A stretch of DNA of 64,000 nt, taken from NCBI RefSeq assembly GCF_900115665.1, contig NZ_FOXH01000006.1, positions 62,001 to 126,000 of the forward strand. Direction: 5' to 3'. Within the stretch, counting starts at the first letter, position 1. The number at the start of each line of letters is the position of its first letter. A model generated the notes under the pieces. The model was not told where the DNA came from and ran no database searches. It saw only the letters and a list, made by a program, of their open reading frames with translations. The translations under genes were made by a program, and so were the position numbers. This DNA comes from Pseudarcicella hirudinis (GTDB lineage Bacteria > Bacteroidota > Bacteroidia > Cytophagales > Spirosomataceae). This document shows, in pieces, positions 1 to 8,469 of this stretch.

Positions 1-768
1 TTTACCATATCTCAATTTTGCCAAATCCAGATAATCCAGAATAAAGTTTACTTCCTTCGACAAAGCTATTTTTTCGGCATTTGCTTCATACAAGGTATAA
101 CGCATCAATCCGGCCAGTTTCAAAATGACGCTTGCACTTTTATCATCTTTTTTGAGAATAAGGCTATAAACGTTATTGAGACTATTGAAAAGAAAATGAG
201 GGTTTAACTGAGAACGCAAATAATTCAGCTCAAGCACCAGATTATCTCTTTCGAGTTTAAGTGTTTTATTGGATAATTCGGAAAAGGACTTTCCTAACTT
301 TATCATCAAAGGAAGCAAGGCAGGCAAAAAAGCTTCAAAAAAGTTAAAAAACAGGTTCGATAAATCAAAAGTACTTCCCCACAAACCTTTATTAAGCATA
401 TCCATTTTAAAGGAATGAAGGGTATATTTTGTCGGCAGAAGCTGAAAGTGAATCATTGCCCAGGTAGAGTAATAATTCAGGACGCCGTACCAGATATACA
501 AAACCAGAAGAAGCAGTAAAAAACTCAGGTAACGGCCCTTGAGCAACAATCTGGGAAAACCCCAATAAGCCAGTGTGTAAAAAAAAGTAATACTCAGGAG
601 AAAATATAAAGACGCCACCAGCGTCCGATACATAAAAGACATATCGGAACGAACCTTCAAAAACTCCAAAAGATACATTAAAACCCAGAATACCACATGA
701 ATAACTACTCTGGCCTCCTTTTCTGAGTTTTGATAATAACTTAGTACTTTTTCCTGGATTTTTCTCAT
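1..768 (-). CDS. LytS-type sensor histidine kinase, 3' end cut by window edge
   Basis: An inner-membrane sensor kinase that should phosphorylate the LytTR regulator encoded just upstream. Reading the minus strand from the ATG at 768 gives 256 codons open to the window edge. The N-terminal part is hydrophobic with several likely membrane helices. It is followed by the His_kinase signature LNPHFLFNSLNN, with the phospho-acceptor His near residue 191, and then a conserved MRYTLYEA segment. The ATPase domain lies outside the window. The gene follows the regulator at 867-1628 by 98 bp on the same strand, so regulator precedes kinase. No periplasmic sensor domain is visible, so the stimulus is unknown. 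Family assignment is firm; the partner is inferred from adjacency. Confidence 0.88.
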   Translation of the reverse strand, partial: MRKIQEKVLSYYQNSEKEARVVIHVVFWVLMYLLEFLKVRSDMSFMYRTLVASLYFLLSITFFYTLAYWGFPRLLLKGRYLSFLLLLLVLYIWYGVLNYYSTWAMIHFQLLPTKYTLHSFKMDMLNKGLWGSTFDLSNLFFNFFEAFLPALLPLMIKLGKSFSELSNKTLKLERDNLVLELNYLRSQLNPHFLFNSLNNVYSLILKKDDKSASVILKLAGLMRYTLYEANAEKIALSKEVNFILDYLDLAKLRYGK

Positions 769-866
769 CCGTAAATCGTGTTAATAAATCAGAAGGGCAG
801 AAAATTATTAATTTCAACAAGATAGACATTTTTGTTAAAATCACATTCTCCCGGGTCTTTTCAAAA

Positions 867-1628
867 TTAATTTATAGGTTTTATATACTTGAAAACATTA
901 TCACGGAATTGCAGGCCAATCTGAATTTTAGCATTGTTATTTATTTCAATCATATTGCCATCTATGGCTTTAATGGCATCAATTCTGACAATATGAGATT
1001 TATGGACTCTTACAAACTGCTCCGAAGGCAGCGTTTCCTCCATTTTTTTCATTGTCATGTGTGTAATGATAACCTTCCCGTCTGTGATAATTTTAACGTA
1101 ATCTCTCAATCCTTCCACAAACAAAATATCGTCAAAATCAACTCTGAGCAATTTACCGTTTTCTTTCACATACATACTCAAAAGTGAAACATTCACCTCT
1201 GGTTCTGCTTTCATTACAATGCTGCTGCCGGCAGGAACTGAAATGGTTGCCGGAGCTGTACTTTTCTGCGTTTTCTCTCTGACTTTCGTTACAGCCCTCA
1301 GAAAACGATCAAAAGAAATCGGTTTTACCAAAAAGTCTGTAACATCAAGATCGAAACCTTCTACGGCATAATCTGAAAAAGCGGTGGTAATAATGATAAA
1401 AGGACGCTTGCTAAGCGATTTAATCATGTCAATCCCCGAAATACGGGGCATATGAATATCGGTAAATATAATATCAACTTCATTCTGTGCGATATAATCC
1501 AATGCGCTAAAGGCATTATCGCAAACTGCTTCCAATACTAAATACGGGATTTTTTCAATGTAGATTTTAAGGATATCCTGAGCCGGTTCTTCGTCTTCAA
1601 CGATGATACATTTTAGGAATTGACTCAT
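867..1628 (-). CDS. LytTR-family response regulator
   Basis: A 253-residue cytoplasmic transcription regulator. Residues 1-120 form a CheY-like receiver with acidic pocket VEDEE (residues 10-14), phospho-acceptor Asp57 in FTDIHMP and the conserved Lys in LVKPIS. Residues 150-250 form a LytTR DNA-binding domain with the usual LFVEGLRDYVKI and FVRVHKSHIV segments. It sits just upstream of the truncated kinase and is paralogous to the regulator at 6196-6942. The ATG at 1628 gives the full receiver. Target genes are not known; the neighbouring barrel gene and the RND operon are candidates. Confidence 0.93.
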   Translation of the reverse strand: MSQFLKCIIVEDEEPAQDILKIYIEKIPYLVLEAVCDNAFSALDYIAQNEVDIIFTDIHMPRISGIDMIKSLSKRPFIIITTAFSDYAVEGFDLDVTDFLVKPISFDRFLRAVTKVREKTQKSTAPATISVPAGSSIVMKAEPEVNVSLLSMYVKENGKLLRVDFDDILFVEGLRDYVKIITDGKVIITHMTMKKMEETLPSEQFVRVHKSHIVRIDAIKAIDGNMIEINNNAKIQIGLQFRDNVFKYIKPIN

Positions 1629-2283
1629 CTTTATTGTCAGTTAGGAGTTAAATAAGCAAGAAAAACACAATACTGTCTATGCAATATTATTATTCGGATT
1701 TTTCAAAACCCTAAGATAGTACAACTTAGGAAAATTCAATATAAGAATGTGAAAATCCTGTTCGCAAATTACCATATATTCAATCAAAATTAATGCGCTC
1801 TTACAGGAAAATCGTTGTTTATCTTCTTTTCTTTGGAAAAGATATGAATCAGAGTCTTAAATTAGCCCGTTATTTGTAACCGTTCTCAGTCGCTCAATAT
1901 ACGTAATCTTATATATTATATTCTCCTGATTTTCAGTTTTTCTATCCGAAGAATCCCTGGAAAACCATGTATTACTCAGCTAAAATGGCTGTTCCTTTCT
2001 TTGCATATCCAAACTTCAAAACCATGGCTCTTACCCTATAAAACTCGTAATAAGAATATTGTTTAGTTTTAAAAAATCATGCATAAATAATTATTAATCA
2101 ATCACATATATGAAAAAGAGTTGTGCGTCAGATGAGATATTTTAAGGGCAAAAAAAATGCTTATCAAATTTCGACAAGCATTTCCAACTTTACCCAAAAC
2201 AAGTTTGAAAACGTGTTCCAGCACAATTTTCTCCGCCTGTTTTTATTAAACAATTACATACTGCTTCTTTTCTCTTTCTATTG
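1629..2283. other. Intergenic stretch, no gene recognised
   Basis: About 650 bp between two minus-strand genes. I see no reading frame with a protein-like composition. The right part carries the terminator of the barrel gene at 2150-2183, and the left part should hold the promoter of the regulator that starts at 1628. An open frame on the plus strand from 2123 runs over the terminator into the antisense of the barrel gene and is not credible. Confidence 0.6.
2150..2183 (-). terminator. Rho-independent terminator of the barrel gene
   Basis: Read on the minus strand, AAATGCTTGTC pairs with GATAAGCATTT across a 6-nt loop (11 bp, one G-U pair), and an unbroken U run follows. It lies about 100 bp downstream of the stop codon of the gene at 2284-4809. 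This is the most classical terminator in the window. Confidence 0.8.
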
Positions 2284-4809
2284 CTATTGCTGTCCTCCGT
2301 TTCCGCCCTCTCCGGCTTTTACATCATCATTTTTAATTGATTTTGTCTTTTTGGGAGCGGTAAAAGTCATTTTACCAATTTTATAGCTAAATGTCAGTTT
2401 GATTCCCTGGTTCATCAGGTGCATACTGCTCAGCTGTGTAAACTGCGCTGAATTGAATTCTGAATTTACCTGAACTCCTCCGAAGAAATTTTCTCCGGCT
2501 ATACCTATGCTCCCTTTTTTGTTGTTGAAATCTTTCTTAACCCCTAAAGAGTACATGTAAAAACTTCCCTGTATACCTTGCAATTGTACCTGATTTCCTC
2601 TCATTCCTCCAAAACCCTGAATGCCCCAGCCTTTTGGCAATTGAATCTGTGTCATTATTCTTCCTCCGATGACAAAACCTGAATTGCTGACCGCTACCGA
2701 TTTTCCGGTTAAATCAGGCGTTTGTCCTTCCAGATAAGTATGATAAAGGTCAAATCCTCCGTTTATGCTCCATTTCGGGGTAATAGATACATTGGCAAAA
2801 ACGTTTGTACCATAAACCTGCTCTCTCCCAATATTCTGGAAAGTAGTAATAACTGCTCCTGCGAGTGTATCTGATGGCGTACGGATTTGCGTAATAGAAT
2901 TATCCGTCTGACGGCCAAATAATGAAACATTGAAATAGGTTTTGTTAATGTTTGTACTGAAGCCTAATTCAATATTATTAGTAAGTTCAGGTTTCAGGTT
3001 AGGATTTCCTACCGTGATATTCTGAGGGTTGGAAGCATTGAAATTCGGATTCAGCTGCTGTAATCCCGGTCTTTGGATTCTTCTGTTGTAGGAAAGTTTC
3101 AAAGTCGTACTTTCCCCAAGACTTTTAGAAATATTAATACTTGGAACAAGAGTACCATAAGTAGGAATTGTAATATCTCCCTGCTGGCTTTTCGCATTTA
3201 TGGAAGTGTATTCATACCTGGAACCGATCTTAAAAGTATATTTACTCGGAGTAGTCAGGGTATATGAAAAGTACGTTCCGGCAATATTCTGGTCATAATT
3301 CAGAAAACCGGAAGGACGGGTTACATCTGTAATGTAACTGGCATTTGAGCTCCTGGAAAACAGATACTGATAGTCACTGTTGACTTGTCTGAAAATCCCT
3401 TTCACTCCAAATTCCAGAAGTTGATTCTTAGCCAAAGGTGTTTGATAATCTGTCTGAAAAGTGATTTCCTGATTGGTATTCAGGTTAACGTTTTTCTGAC
3501 TGCTGGCCAAAGCGCCATCTTTATCCATCAAATTCGAAACAAAGTTATTAGTCAGGTTATTACGGCTGAATTGTCCTGAAACACTCCATTCCTGCTGCGG
3601 TTTGAATGTACGCAGGTAATCTACATTTACATCAATTGTTCCTGAATTGTCCTGGCTGTTCACCTGACGAAGTGCTGAAGAAGTAAGCAGGTTATCCGTA
3701 AAAATATTGGTCGTCTGGTCCTGATCCCGTTTGAAATTTCTCACACCATATCTTACACCTGCTGTCAGAGATTGTTTTGGTCCTAAATCATAGTCCAGAC
3801 CAAGTGTATATTGTCCGAAAAGACCGTTATCAAACGCATCCGCTGTCTGGTTCGTCCGGACGTCTTTGCCATTCTGATTGGTTAACTGCTGTAAATCCGT
3901 AGTGGCTTTGTTATAAAATGCTCTGCCGAAACCTCCCAGGTTAATGCCCAGTTTGCCATTGCGATAACTCCCGTTTAAACCTAAGTTAGAACCCCTGTTT
4001 CCGATTCCTGAATCAACATTTAACGTTAAACCCTGTACTGTTGTTTTCTTTGTAATAATATTGATAATTCCACCGGAACCCTCTGCATCATACTTAGCTG
4101 ATGGTGAAGTAATTACCTCTACAGATTTAATCATATCTGCCGGAATTTGTTTCAAGGCATCTGACACACTGCTTGCCACGATCGTAGAAGGTTTATTGTT
4201 GATGAGCACTCTGATATTCGAACTTCCTCTTAAAGAGATATTTCCATCCAGATCAACCGTAAGCATCGGTACTTTTCTCAGCACATCTGCTGCATCTCCT
4301 CCCTTTGCAGCAATGTCCTGCTCAGCATTATAAACCAGTCTGTCAACTTTCTCCTCAATAATCGATTTCTGACCGGTAACGGTTACTTCATCAAGCAGTT
4401 TAACATCCGGTTTCAGCTTTACAACGCCTAAATCCAAATCCTGGCCTTTCGCCAGTTGAATGTTATCAATGGTAGCATTGGAAAAACCGATGAAAGAAAT
4501 CACGATTTTATACTCCCCTACTGCCAGTTTACTGAAAGTGAATTTTCCTTTATCATCCGCAGCCGTTCCGTCAACAACTTTGTTGGTCGCCTTATTATAA
4601 AGTACCACATTGGCAAATTCAACAGCTTTTGTCACAGAGGAATCTACGGCATATCCTGTAATTTTTGAATTACCTTTCGGAGCGGTTTCATTCATAACAG
4701 GACGGGGAGCAGTGCCTCCCGGGCGGCCAGCACCTTCACCAACAGGCATTTGTGAAAAGCCTGCGAAAGAAATACTTAAAAGTATGAGTAAAAAAGATAA
4801 ACGTTTCAT
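2284..4809 (-). CDS. TonB-dependent outer-membrane beta-barrel protein
   Basis: An 841-residue outer-membrane protein. It has a signal peptide (MKRLSFLLILLSISFAGFSQ), a carboxypeptidase-regulatory-like domain at roughly residues 48-135, then a plug region with the motifs RKVPMLTVD and SPSAKYDAEGSGGIINI and a long barrel with many aromatic-ended strands. This is the OMP_b-brl_3 type common in Bacteroidota and separate from SusC. The C-terminus is a low-complexity tail rich in Gly and Gln. It lies between two kinase/regulator pairs and is divergent from the second, with 280 bp between them, so either pair may control it. The ligand is unknown. It is related in architecture to the barrel at 56890-59292. 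Confidence 0.88.
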   Translation of the reverse strand: MKRLSFLLILLSISFAGFSQMPVGEGAGRPGGTAPRPVMNETAPKGNSKITGYAVDSSVTKAVEFANVVLYNKATNKVVDGTAADDKGKFTFSKLAVGEYKIVISFIGFSNATIDNIQLAKGQDLDLGVVKLKPDVKLLDEVTVTGQKSIIEEKVDRLVYNAEQDIAAKGGDAADVLRKVPMLTVDLDGNISLRGSSNIRVLINNKPSTIVASSVSDALKQIPADMIKSVEVITSPSAKYDAEGSGGIINIITKKTTVQGLTLNVDSGIGNRGSNLGLNGSYRNGKLGINLGGFGRAFYNKATTDLQQLTNQNGKDVRTNQTADAFDNGLFGQYTLGLDYDLGPKQSLTAGVRYGVRNFKRDQDQTTNIFTDNLLTSSALRQVNSQDNSGTIDVNVDYLRTFKPQQEWSVSGQFSRNNLTNNFVSNLMDKDGALASSQKNVNLNTNQEITFQTDYQTPLAKNQLLEFGVKGIFRQVNSDYQYLFSRSSNASYITDVTRPSGFLNYDQNIAGTYFSYTLTTPSKYTFKIGSRYEYTSINAKSQQGDITIPTYGTLVPSINISKSLGESTTLKLSYNRRIQRPGLQQLNPNFNASNPQNITVGNPNLKPELTNNIELGFSTNINKTYFNVSLFGRQTDNSITQIRTPSDTLAGAVITTFQNIGREQVYGTNVFANVSITPKWSINGGFDLYHTYLEGQTPDLTGKSVAVSNSGFVIGGRIMTQIQLPKGWGIQGFGGMRGNQVQLQGIQGSFYMYSLGVKKDFNNKKGSIGIAGENFFGGVQVNSEFNSAQFTQLSSMHLMNQGIKLTFSYKIGKMTFTAPKKTKSIKNDDVKAGEGGNGGQQ

Positions 4810-5089
4810 AATGCGATGGAGTTTGACGATTAAAGAAGAAATCGCTTACTGACTCTCAGAAATGTTCCCGGTTCGTTTTTGATTTCGATACAAATGAAAA
4901 TCAAATCTCCGACTTACATTTTGCTAATAGACGTTCCAGGGAAAGTACTCTACCATCCGGCGAAATACCCGACCCGGCAGAAAGGCAGATTGAAAAAGGC
5001 AGTCTGTCGGATAAAATGGCCGGATTATATAATAAATAAGGGATGTCCTGATAAAGCGGGTTTGAAAAGAAGATTTATTATGCTTTTTA

Positions 5090-6196
5090 ATGATATTTGA
5101 TCCGTTTTATAAAATAGCGGGCAAATTTCCGGCTCCACTAAAGGTTATGCAATCATTCATCCAAAGAAACAGAATCCTTTTGCTTCACGTCTCCTTCTGG
5201 GGGCTGTATTTCTCATTCTTCTATTATCAGGTGAGTTCCCCGAAACATGGCGAAGAAATATCCTTTTTTAAGGCATTTATAGATTCTTTTGTTCAGGTAG
5301 GATTCGTAATGCTGGCAGCTTATACCAATTATTTCTTTTTTCTGCCCCGTTTTCTGAAAGACAAAAACTGGTTGAATTATCTTGTACAATTTTCAGTCTT
5401 TTTTATAATTTTAATGATTTGCTTTATCTGGACTAAGAGATATGTGATTCAATTGTTCTATGCACAGTTTATGCGCATGGGGTATTTTTCAAGTCAGATG
5501 TTCGTGGTACAGGTAACAATGGGAACCCTGTTTATCGTAATTTTCATTGGAATGCTCAGGTTTGCGGAAGACTGGTTTGAACTTGAAGCCAAGAAAAAAG
5601 AAGTGGAAAATGAAAAACTCATGGCAGAATTACGTTTTCTCAAAGCGCAGATTAACCCTCATTTTCTGTTCAATACCCTTAATAACCTATACTATCTTGC
5701 TTTTACACAATCCCCGAATACAACAGAAGTAATTGCAAAATTATCACAAATGATGCGTTATATGATTTATGATTCCAACCATCCCAAAGTACTTTTAAGC
5801 AAAGAACTGGAATATATGGAGAATTATATCAGTCTTGAAAAATTACGTCTCAATGATCAGATTCCGATAGAATTTGAAGTAAAAGGTCATACCAATGAAG
5901 TTTTGATTGTACCTTTAATTCTGATAACTTTTCTGGAAAATGCCTTTAAACACGGTGTAAGCAATAACGTGTCAGATGCATATGTGAAAGTAAATCTTAC
6001 GCTGGATCATAAAAACTGTATTTATTCTGTAGAAAACAGTAAACTGCCTCCCAATACCTCAACGCTTCCGGAAAAATCGGGAATTGGTTTGCAAAACCTG
6101 CAAAGAAGACTTGAACTTAGTTATCCTGATAAATATGAGCTGGAGATCCGGGATCAGCCTCTTTATTATGCCGTGACGTTAAAACTACAATTATAA
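5090..6196 (+). CDS. LytS-type sensor histidine kinase
   Basis: A complete 368-residue inner-membrane kinase. Four likely membrane helices occupy about residues 25-165, followed by a short coiled coil rich in Glu and Lys. The phospho-acceptor motif INPHFLFNTLNNL has its His near residue 191, and the HATPase region has the N-box TFLENAFKHG and G-box SGIGLQNLQRR. An internal ATG at 5147 (MQSFIQ) is an equally good start and would remove 19 residues ahead of the first helix. The stop overlaps the start of the next gene (TAATG), so kinase and regulator are translationally coupled. It is paralogous to the kinase at the left edge, but here kinase precedes regulator. Confidence 0.92.
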   Translation: MIFDPFYKIAGKFPAPLKVMQSFIQRNRILLLHVSFWGLYFSFFYYQVSSPKHGEEISFFKAFIDSFVQVGFVMLAAYTNYFFFLPRFLKDKNWLNYLVQFSVFFIILMICFIWTKRYVIQLFYAQFMRMGYFSSQMFVVQVTMGTLFIVIFIGMLRFAEDWFELEAKKKEVENEKLMAELRFLKAQINPHFLFNTLNNLYYLAFTQSPNTTEVIAKLSQMMRYMIYDSNHPKVLLSKELEYMENYISLEKLRLNDQIPIEFEVKGHTNEVLIVPLILITFLENAFKHGVSNNVSDAYVKVNLTLDHKNCIYSVENSKLPPNTSTLPEKSGIGLQNLQRRLELSYPDKYELEIRDQPLYYAVTLKLQL

Positions 6197-6942
6197 TGAA
6201 TCTAACCTGTCTGATAGTAGAAGACGAACCTCTGGCCAGAAGCCTGCTGGAACAATATGTTCAGAAAGTACCTTATCTTCAATTGGTTAAGGCCTGTTCC
6301 AATCCACTTGAAGGCATAGAATTTCTAAGAAACAATACGGTCGATATTCTGTTCCTGGATGTACAAATGCCGGAAATTACAGGGATTACTGTGCTCAAGA
6401 TTCTGCAAAAAAAACCATTGGTTATTCTCACAACCGCTTATTCGGAATATGCACTGGAAGGTTATGAACTGGATGTACTGGATTATCTGCTGAAACCCAT
6501 CACTTTCGAAAGGTTCCTGAAAGCTGTTGAAAAAGCTTCTCAAAGATTGAGTCAGTCTGTAAGCCCGGTAATTGTTCAGGAAAAAATTGTAAAAGAAATT
6601 TCCCTTAGCTCCGAAGGAACACAGCCTTTTATATTTGTAAAAGATGGCACGAAATTGGTTAAGATTCGACTGAATGAAATCATGTTTGTAGAAGGGCTGA
6701 AAGATTATGTGTCGATACACACCATTCAGCAGAAAATTGTCACACTGCAAACCATGAAATCTCTTGAAAGTCAATTGCCTGACAGTCAGTTTGTAAGAAT
6801 ACACAACTCTTATATAGTTGCACTTGAATGGATTGATGCGATTCATAAAGAAAAAGTGCAGATCGGGAAAGAGTTCTTACCAATCAGTGATACTTACAGA
6901 AAATCATTTAAAGAATTTATAGACCGGAATAACCTTTCCTGA
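6196..6942 (+). CDS. LytTR-family response regulator
   Basis: A 248-residue regulator coupled by a one-base overlap to the kinase before it. The receiver has VEDEP at residues 8-12, phospho-acceptor Asp55 in FLDVQMP and Lys in LLKPIT. The C-terminal LytTR domain (about residues 150-245) has MFVEGLKDYVSI and FVRIHNSYIVAL. It shares order, length and many identical segments with the regulator at 867-1628, so the two are paralogues. The RND efflux operon starts 377 bp downstream on the same strand and is a plausible target, although no direct evidence is visible. Confidence 0.93.
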   Translation: MNLTCLIVEDEPLARSLLEQYVQKVPYLQLVKACSNPLEGIEFLRNNTVDILFLDVQMPEITGITVLKILQKKPLVILTTAYSEYALEGYELDVLDYLLKPITFERFLKAVEKASQRLSQSVSPVIVQEKIVKEISLSSEGTQPFIFVKDGTKLVKIRLNEIMFVEGLKDYVSIHTIQQKIVTLQTMKSLESQLPDSQFVRIHNSYIVALEWIDAIHKEKVQIGKEFLPISDTYRKSFKEFIDRNNLS

Positions 6943-7319
6943 ATTTATATTTCTGAACCTGTGAAGCCAGCTGCTCATCAGTTCCTGAAAAATAAGTAAT
7001 CGATTACTGATTAACCATGACATAGATCATTCATTTCATTAGTACATTTGAGCATTGTCTTTACCTTTAAGTACTATGAATTGTTGAGGTCTATCTTATT
7101 AACAGATTACTCTTTAAAGGTCTCCTTATAAGCAGTATAATTAACGAAGTAAAAAAAGCCTTTGTAAAAGAATGGTTGGCACTTAATATGGGTTCATCGA
7201 CAAAAAATACGACTTAGTCTCAATAGTTTACTATTTCAAACTAATACGGGACAAGAGGCATTTTTAAAAAGATTAAATTCGCAAGATTTTTCATTAGCAT
7301 CCGAAAAAATAAACCAACA
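6943..7319 (+). other. Intergenic region upstream of the RND operon
   Basis: A 377-bp stretch between the regulator and the efflux adaptor. It holds the 14-bp palindrome listed separately at 6995-7008. A 45-codon open stretch (about 7080-7217) without a start codon ends in KNTT and a stop; it may be chance or a decayed gene. The promoter for the efflux operon should lie here, but no convincing consensus was found. Confidence 0.5.
6995..7008. promoter_or_regulatory. Perfect 14-bp palindrome, possible operator
   Basis: AGTAATCGATTACT is a perfect inverted repeat 311 bp ahead of the efflux adaptor start and 52 bp after the regulator stop. Palindromes of this size are typical of dimeric repressor sites, but there is no second copy to support the call. 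Confidence 0.35.
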
Positions 7320-8369
7320 ATGAGGAAAGTAAGAGTTCTCCCAATGCTAAAAATTGGGGCTTCAATGTGTTTTCTTATGGCTAGCTGCCACAGTAAAAAA
7401 CCACAGACACCGTCAGATAAAAAAGATGATCAACCTATCATAGTGGATGTGCTTGTGGCGAAAGCCCAAAATGTAAATAATATTGTTGAAACAAACGGTT
7501 CTATCATTGCCAGTGAATTTGTTGAACTGCATCCGGAAGTCAGCGGAAGAATCATATATTTAAATATTCAGGAAGGAACGATCGTTAAAGAAGGAACGGT
7601 TTTAGCACGTGTAAATGATGCCGATTTACAGGCTCAGTATGCCAAAACGAAAGTGCTTCTTGATTTAGCCGTAAAAACAGAACAGCGTCTTGCCAAATTA
7701 ATCTCTATAAACGGTGTAAACCAGAGTGATTATGATACAGCTCTCAATCAGGTAAATTCCTTAAAAGCTGATCTTGCTTACACGCAGGTTCTTATTGATA
7801 AAACAGTTATTAAAGCACCTTTCTCAGGCGTGCTAGGTCTGCGTCAGGTAAGCCCGGGAGCCTACGTTACATCAGCCAATATTATAGCTACGATTCAACA
7901 GGTCAATAAATTAAAGGTTGATTTTACACTTCCTGAAGAATATTCAAATTCAATCAGAAAAGGCTCATCCGTAGAGATTGAGACAGATGTCATCAAACAT
8001 TCCCGTTGTCAGGCAGTTGTAGTGGCAAAGGAGCCTCAGATAAACCTTACCACCAGAAACCTGAAAGTAAGAGCTCTTTTACCTGCATGTGATGTAAATC
8101 CGGGTACTTTTGTGAAAGTTTATATCAATACCGGATCAGATAAAAACAGCATCATGGTTCCGACCAATGCCATTATTCCGGATGATAAAAATAAGAAACT
8201 GGTGGTAATTCATGGTGGAAAATCACAATATACAAACGTAGAAACCGGTGTAAGAAAAGCAGGAGTTGTTGAAATAACCAGCGGTCTGACTGAAGGAGAT
8301 ACAGTAGTTGTAGAAGGAGTCCTTTTCGCCAGACCAGACAAGCCTGTTAAAATCAGAAGTGTAAAATAA
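7320..8369 (+). CDS. RND efflux periplasmic adaptor (membrane-fusion lipoprotein)
   Basis: A 349-residue periplasmic adaptor that would link the pump at 8470 to the TolC protein at 11601. It has a lipoprotein signal ending in LMASC, with lipidated Cys23. Then come the biotinyl-lipoyl half-motif (HPEVSGRIIYLNIQEGTIV), a short alpha-hairpin, the second half-motif (KAPFSGVLGLRQVSPGAYV) and a beta-barrel plus membrane-proximal domain. Length is normal for the HlyD_D23/AcrA class. It is first in a three-gene operon: 100 bp separate it from the pump gene, which overlaps or abuts the TolC gene. The substrate cannot be predicted. Confidence 0.93.
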   Translation: MRKVRVLPMLKIGASMCFLMASCHSKKPQTPSDKKDDQPIIVDVLVAKAQNVNNIVETNGSIIASEFVELHPEVSGRIIYLNIQEGTIVKEGTVLARVNDADLQAQYAKTKVLLDLAVKTEQRLAKLISINGVNQSDYDTALNQVNSLKADLAYTQVLIDKTVIKAPFSGVLGLRQVSPGAYVTSANIIATIQQVNKLKVDFTLPEEYSNSIRKGSSVEIETDVIKHSRCQAVVVAKEPQINLTTRNLKVRALLPACDVNPGTFVKVYINTGSDKNSIMVPTNAIIPDDKNKKLVVIHGGKSQYTNVETGVRKAGVVEITSGLTEGDTVVVEGVLFARPDKPVKIRSVK

Positions 8370-8469
8370 GATTTGTAGGCCCGGGACAAAGACATCATTT
8401 CACTCGGAATCCGATAAAATTCCCAGGTTTTAGTCCCGAAACTTTGTCAATAAACAGAAGATCTTTTCC

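Noticed and set aside
407-844. Open frame of 145 codons on the minus strand at the left edge
   Set aside because: It overlaps in another frame the N-terminus of the LytS-type kinase (1-768), which has the expected helices and the NPHFLFN motif. The 145-codon frame has no family likeness.
2123-2386. Plus-strand frame of 87 codons
   Set aside because: It reads over the terminator at 2150-2183 and into the antisense of the barrel gene, with a low-complexity Cys/Phe/Pro-rich composition.
7080-7217. 45-codon open stretch ending in KNTT, a possible gene remnant before the RND operon
   Set aside because: No start codon and no recognisable family motif. Length is within chance for AT-rich DNA.
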